DNA from: Evansella tamaricis
Lineage (GTDB): Bacteria > Bacillota > Bacilli > Bacillales > Salisediminibacteriaceae
DNA: 64,000 bases
NCBI RefSeq assembly: GCF_019042215.1
Contig: NZ_JAHQCS010000121.1
Span: 1-64,000 of the forward strand
Reading direction: 5' to 3'
The position numbers and the translations under genes are program-made. Numbering within the stretch: position 1 is the first letter of the stretch; every line of letters begins with the position of its first letter. Below are positions 60,652-64,000 of this stretch, piece by piece. Under the pieces are notes generated by a model, which saw only the letters and a list, made by a program, of their open reading frames with translations, was not told where the DNA came from and ran no database searches.

Positions 60652-61677
60652 TTATGATGACCTCTCCCCTAACCACTCCTCCAAAAAGCTTGGAATTTTT
60701 CCCTTTAAGGCGAGAGTTACATGACCACCTTTAACCCGTTTATACAATTTATCTTTGCTGGAAACTAAAGGAATAATTGATTTTGTTAATTCTTCTGGAA
60801 CAATTTTATCATCTGTTGTGGAAACTACTAGAAGATTGGAACTAATGTTCTTTAAATCCGCTAACTTTCCATCTATAATTAGTTTATTTTTGATCAATTT
60901 ATTATCTATACCCAAATCGGTAATCAATTGTTTTAGAGTTGCACCAGCAAAGGGAATATGACTTTTCAACCAACGGTTAAATAACTTCCATTTTTTTATA
61001 TACTCTTCGTCATCTGCCCTTTTTATGAGAGATATATAGGAGCTATAGGTGATAGGGGCTATTGTAAGACGTAACACGTGCTCCACAATCTTCGGAGGTA
61101 TGATGCCATACTCATCAATAACGGAATCCAGTGAAAATTCGCCAGACCTTAATGCTTTCTCCCATTCAGAAGGAATAGGTGTTTGTCCAAAATCCAGTGG
61201 TGGAGCAAATAAAACAATGTTTTTTATTGGTGTCTTTGTGATAGTGGCATAAATGGTTGCCAGTGTACCACCCAGACAGTAGCCAACAAGAGTTACTTCC
61301 TCAGCACCGGAATGATAGAGGCTTCTTTTTACTCCTTTTTCAATATACTTCACAATATAATCATCTAGAGACGTGTCACTATCTTCTAATCCAGGTATCC
61401 CAAAATCTAGCAAATACACATCGTACCCAAGTTCAACAAATGCCTCAATCATACTCATTCCAGGTGCTAAATCAAGAATATAAGATTGATTTATTAAAGA
61501 GTAAACAAGAAAAAGCGGAGTTTTGAACTTTTTCTGTTTGGCTGGATAGTAACATAGTCTTGCTTTGTTTTTCTTCCAAATGATTTCGTTCTCTGTTAGA
61601 CCAGTTGGCGGCATTGGAGTTGTTAATTTTGATTGAATTACCTCCCACTTACTATTAGATTTTCCACCTGTAGCCAC
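60652..61677 (-). CDS. PhaC-like alpha/beta hydrolase (class III PHA synthase type)
   Basis: PHA synthases polymerise hydroxyacyl-CoA with an active-site cysteine. The 341-residue protein has L-F-L-V-Y-S-L-I-N-Q-S-Y near 55, the lipase-like box G-Y-C134-L-G-G, T-T-D-D-K-I-V-P with the acid, and G-G-H-V with the catalytic histidine. These are the features of short class III/IV PhaC. The start is a GTG at 61677 inside the preceding gene, after GGAGGG, giving a 23-base overlap. The partner gene may encode the accessory subunit. No PhaA, PhaB or PhaP gene is near. Confidence 0.85.
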   Translation of the reverse strand: MATGGKSNSKWEVIQSKLTTPMPPTGLTENEIIWKKNKARLCYYPAKQKKFKTPLFLVYSLINQSYILDLAPGMSMIEAFVELGYDVYLLDFGIPGLEDSDTSLDDYIVKYIEKGVKRSLYHSGAEEVTLVGYCLGGTLATIYATITKTPIKNIVLFAPPLDFGQTPIPSEWEKALRSGEFSLDSVIDEYGIIPPKIVEHVLRLTIAPITYSSYISLIKRADDEEYIKKWKLFNRWLKSHIPFAGATLKQLITDLGIDNKLIKNKLIIDGKLADLKNISSNLLVVSTTDDKIVPEELTKSIIPLVSSKDKLYKRVKGGHVTLALKGKIPSFLEEWLGERSS

Positions 61678-62320
61678 GTCCCTCCCCCCTCCTGACTAAT
61701 GTGCTTAATGTCTCTTTTATCTCCTCTTCACTTAATTTATTGAAAAGTAATTTGTGTTTGATCTTTTCCCTATTTCGTCTAAGTTCCATGTTAGTATTCT
61801 CAGTGTTCTTTGTATGATCCCCTTCCAGCAACTCTTCCTTTTCTTCATAGTCGGATCCCCTATTAAATTCCTTTGTTAAGATTAATAATTTTTCTTCTAA
61901 ATTATCTATTTTCTCTTCTATTTGAACAGCCAATTTGGCCACATTAGCCACGTCATTTTTCGTTGGCAAGTTTAATTGAAAGGCTAAAAGATCGATATAC
62001 TCCCTTATCAATTTCACAAATTTAGTATGTCTTTGGATTCCTTTATTTGTAACCTCCAAAACCTTCTCGTTATTTAACCATTCTTTAATATTTTGATTGA
62101 TATAGTCTTCCGAATTTATTCCAAGTAATGTTAATTTTTCACTCATTCCACGATTCTTTTTGTTCATCCTCCAGTTCTCCCTTCTATAATCATTCCATCT
62201 TCCAATCCATTGCTTTACTATATTTATATACATTTGAAATCCATCCGTTCGAAAAATGATATCTTCGCCTTTCATATGTTGAAAGATTCTTAGGTTAAAC
62301 AAATCAATTAAAATCCCCAT
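61655..62320 (-). CDS. Probable PHA synthase accessory subunit (PhaR/PhaE-like)
   Basis: Up to 221 residues, soluble, strongly helical and charged. A tryptophan-rich start (I-V-K-Q-W-I-G-R-W-N-D-Y-R) recalls PhaE/PhaR accessory subunits, and a helical middle and an E/K-rich C-terminus follow. Position immediately before and overlapping phaC by 23 bases is the main evidence. The true start is uncertain: in-frame ATGs at 62320, 62275 and 62233 are all possible, and none has a strong ribosome binding site. The last, just before the Trp-rich part, is also plausible. Confidence 0.55.
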   Translation of the reverse strand: MGILIDLFNLRIFQHMKGEDIIFRTDGFQMYINIVKQWIGRWNDYRRENWRMNKKNRGMSEKLTLLGINSEDYINQNIKEWLNNEKVLEVTNKGIQRHTKFVKLIREYIDLLAFQLNLPTKNDVANVAKLAVQIEEKIDNLEEKLLILTKEFNRGSDYEEKEELLEGDHTKNTENTNMELRRNREKIKHKLLFNKLSEEEIKETLSTLVRRGEGRGYRWKI

Positions 62321-62442
62321 TTCACGGCTATTTCCACGCCTGTCCCATGCAGTTTCTTTATCACACCATAAGATAGTGGCAGAAAAACTTCTTTTAAGTC
62401 AATTAACATAATTGATTCGAGGTTTAAAAGGTGGGAATTCCA

Positions 62443-63792
62443 ATGTCAATGAAGAAAACAGAAAAACTAGGGCCAAAGGGAAATCTCATTTCTGGTCATT
62501 TAAAAGACTTCCAAAGAGATCCCCTTCAATTTATGCAAAAGTTAGCAGAAGACTATGGAGAGATTGCACGGTTCAAGTTTGGTCCATTTCAAGACGTCTA
62601 TTTAATCTCCAATCCAGAATTGATTAAACAAGTACTTGTTACTAAACAAAAGAATTTCGTTAAGTCGAGAGATTTGACCATTTTAAAACCGATCATTGGT
62701 GAAGGACTTCTAACAAGCGAAAAAGGACATCATCTAAAACAGCGAAGACTTATTCAACCACATTTTAAAAGGGAACACATACGCTCCTATGGCGAAGATA
62801 TGATTAAAACGACCGAAGAATATATGAAGAGTTGGAAAGAGAAGGAAGAAAGAGTCTTATCAAAAGACATGATGAATATCACTCTAGGCATTATTTCGAA
62901 AACGATGTTCAACATGAATTTGGAGGAAGGTTACGATGTTATAGGCCCACCAATAGAAACGGTTATGAAGCTCGCTGTAAAAAGAATGAGGTCATTAGCA
63001 CAACTTCCCCTTTGGATCCCAACAAAAACGAATCGTAATTATAAAAGGGCAATTGACGAACTTGACCATGTTCTCTTTTCCATTATAGAGAACCGTCGTT
63101 CGCATAAAGGAAAATCTGAAGATTTACTAGGTGTTTTAATGGATGCAAAAGATGATAGTAACGGAGAAGTAATGTCAAATCAACAACTGCGGGATGAACT
63201 CATGACCATATTCCTGGCAGGCCATGAAACGACAGCAAATGCATTGTCATGGACATTTTATTTATTGGCGCAACATCCGGAAGTGGAGAAAAAATTACAC
63301 AGGGAAATTGACAGTGTCATCGGGAGTAACCCTTTATCCCCTAACCATTACAAGGAATTAACGTACGCTCAAAACATTATTTCAGAGGCTCTTCGTCTTT
63401 ATCCACCAGCATATGTTATAGGACGCCAAGTGGACAAAACCGTAAACATAGGGGGAATTCAATTAAATAAGGGAGATATGACTTTAATTAGTCAATATGT
63501 CATGCATCGAAGAAGGGAATATTTCGACCAACCTGATAACTTTATTCCGGAAAGATTTGAAAACCAATTTACAGATACACTTCCCCCATATACGTATTTC
63601 CCATTTGGAGGGGGACCAAGGGTTTGTATTGGAAACCATTTCGCCCTAATGGAAGCCGTACTGGTACTAGTTTGTATTGCACGCCATTTCAAAATAAAAC
63701 TGACACCATCAAACCAGACAATTAAAGCGCAACCTCTCATAACCCTAAGGCCAAAAGGGGGGATAAACGTAATACTTGAAAAAAGAAGTTAA
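62443..63792 (+). CDS. Cytochrome P450
   Basis: Heme-thiolate monooxygenase of about 449 residues. It has the I-helix A-G-H-E-T-T-A-N near 265, the E-A-L-R (ExxR) motif in the K helix, and the heme loop F-G-G-G-P-R-V-C-I-G near the C-terminus. No membrane anchor or fused reductase is present. The substrate is not known. The ATG at 62443 is chosen, since GGTGGG lies seven bases upstream; a GTG at 62431 overlaps that site. It is divergent from the PHA pair by about 120 bases. No redox partner lies nearby. Confidence 0.95.
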   Translation: MSMKKTEKLGPKGNLISGHLKDFQRDPLQFMQKLAEDYGEIARFKFGPFQDVYLISNPELIKQVLVTKQKNFVKSRDLTILKPIIGEGLLTSEKGHHLKQRRLIQPHFKREHIRSYGEDMIKTTEEYMKSWKEKEERVLSKDMMNITLGIISKTMFNMNLEEGYDVIGPPIETVMKLAVKRMRSLAQLPLWIPTKTNRNYKRAIDELDHVLFSIIENRRSHKGKSEDLLGVLMDAKDDSNGEVMSNQQLRDELMTIFLAGHETTANALSWTFYLLAQHPEVEKKLHREIDSVIGSNPLSPNHYKELTYAQNIISEALRLYPPAYVIGRQVDKTVNIGGIQLNKGDMTLISQYVMHRRREYFDQPDNFIPERFENQFTDTLPPYTYFPFGGGPRVCIGNHFALMEAVLVLVCIARHFKIKLTPSNQTIKAQPLITLRPKGGINVILEKRS

Positions 63793-63799
63793 TTCATCT

Positions 63800-64000
63800 T
63801 AGATGGAAGTTATAGAGGTACAATCCCTCTTAATACTTTTCTCTCACTTTAAAGTATGCTCCTAATATTTGAGTAAGATAATCGTGGGGAGTTGTTTCAA
63901 CCTGCCCATATCCCTTAAGAGTATAGAGATGGGTAGCATTAGGCAACTCCCTGTTCAGCTGCTTCCTCAACTTTATTCCTGCGTCATCTTCATCCACGAG
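63800..64000 (-). CDS. TOPRIM-domain protein, C-terminal part only (YusF-like)
   Basis: An open reverse-strand frame enters from the right edge and ends at a TAA at 63800. The visible 66 codons begin L-V-D-E-D-D-A-G-I-K-L-R-K-Q-L-N, the acidic D-x-D part of a TOPRIM domain. H-L-Y-T-L-K-G-Y-G-Q-V-E-T-T-P-H-D-Y-L follows, as in small bacillar TOPRIM proteins such as YusF. The N-terminal part with the first catalytic Glu lies outside the window. It is convergent with the P450 gene, with only seven bases between the stop codons. Confidence 0.75.

Noticed and set aside
1-64000. CRISPR array, tRNA or rRNA genes
   Set aside because: No regular direct repeats with unique spacers of constant length, and no cloverleaf or rRNA-like stretches were seen on reading both strands.

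Overview
This 64 kb window is AT-rich chromosomal DNA from an endospore-forming member of the Bacillaceae. The evidence is an alpha/beta-type small acid-soluble spore protein (6926-7117), Bacillus-specific families (YusW, YkyB, YkuI, CBO0543, a YusF-like TOPRIM protein at the right edge), strong GGAGG ribosome binding sites with frequent GTG/TTG starts, and compact stem-loop terminators. A NaChBac-type sodium channel, an NhaC Na+/H+ antiporter and an SLC13 permease close together suggest sodium cycling of the kind seen in alkaliphilic or halotolerant bacilli. I cannot name the species. I see no rRNA, tRNA, CRISPR array, intact insertion sequence or prophage.

Layout. 1-7.1 kb: a dispersed repeat at the edge, then secreted or lipid-anchored proteins (triple Gmad2 lipoprotein, YusW-like, triple LysM), YkyB, a GH94 phosphorylase behind a cre site, and the spore protein. 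7.5-11.8 kb: a tight operon of an M20 peptidase and two small membrane proteins (one DUF5058), divergent from a second-type HPr kinase-like gene. 12.2-19.5 kb: the c-di-GMP sensor YkuI, a flavin oxidoreductase, and the sodium channel / SLC13 / NhaC group. 19.7-31.4 kb: small metabolic genes, a WYL regulator overlapping a NERD-nuclease helicase, a chemoreceptor, unknown small secreted or membrane proteins, and a coiled-coil 3D-domain cell-wall protein. 31.7-41.7 kb: exonuclease, threonine dehydratase, AEC transporter, aminotransferase, cytoplasmic GH9, a lipid-anchored VanX-like dipeptidase, and polyphosphate kinase behind a PhoP-box-like promoter. 41.9-51.8 kb: lipoprotein, DUF6241-like protein, RNase H-like protein, an MBL hydrolase/TetR operon with a clear tandem operator, a GGDEF-EAL protein, an RNase J paralogue, and guaC behind a PurR-type operator. 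52-64 kb: oxidoreductase, a 1078-residue secreted thermonuclease, HtpX, a cre-controlled GPH sugar symporter, a VOC protein, a class III-like PHA synthase with an overlapping partner gene, a P450 and a truncated TOPRIM gene.

How parts fit together. The GH94 phosphorylase, cytoplasmic GH9 and GPH symporter could form a scattered beta-glucoside or cellodextrin route; two of the three carry good cre sites. The M20/DUF5058/HPr-kinase locus looks like an uncharacterised uptake-and-hydrolysis system with its own regulatory DNA. The NERD-helicase/WYL pair has the architecture of a candidate defence module. Dispersed repeats (a GC-richer element in three partial copies, a CACTGAAAAAGT hairpin family, a GAGGCTGGG inverted repeat family) sit in the intergenic spaces.
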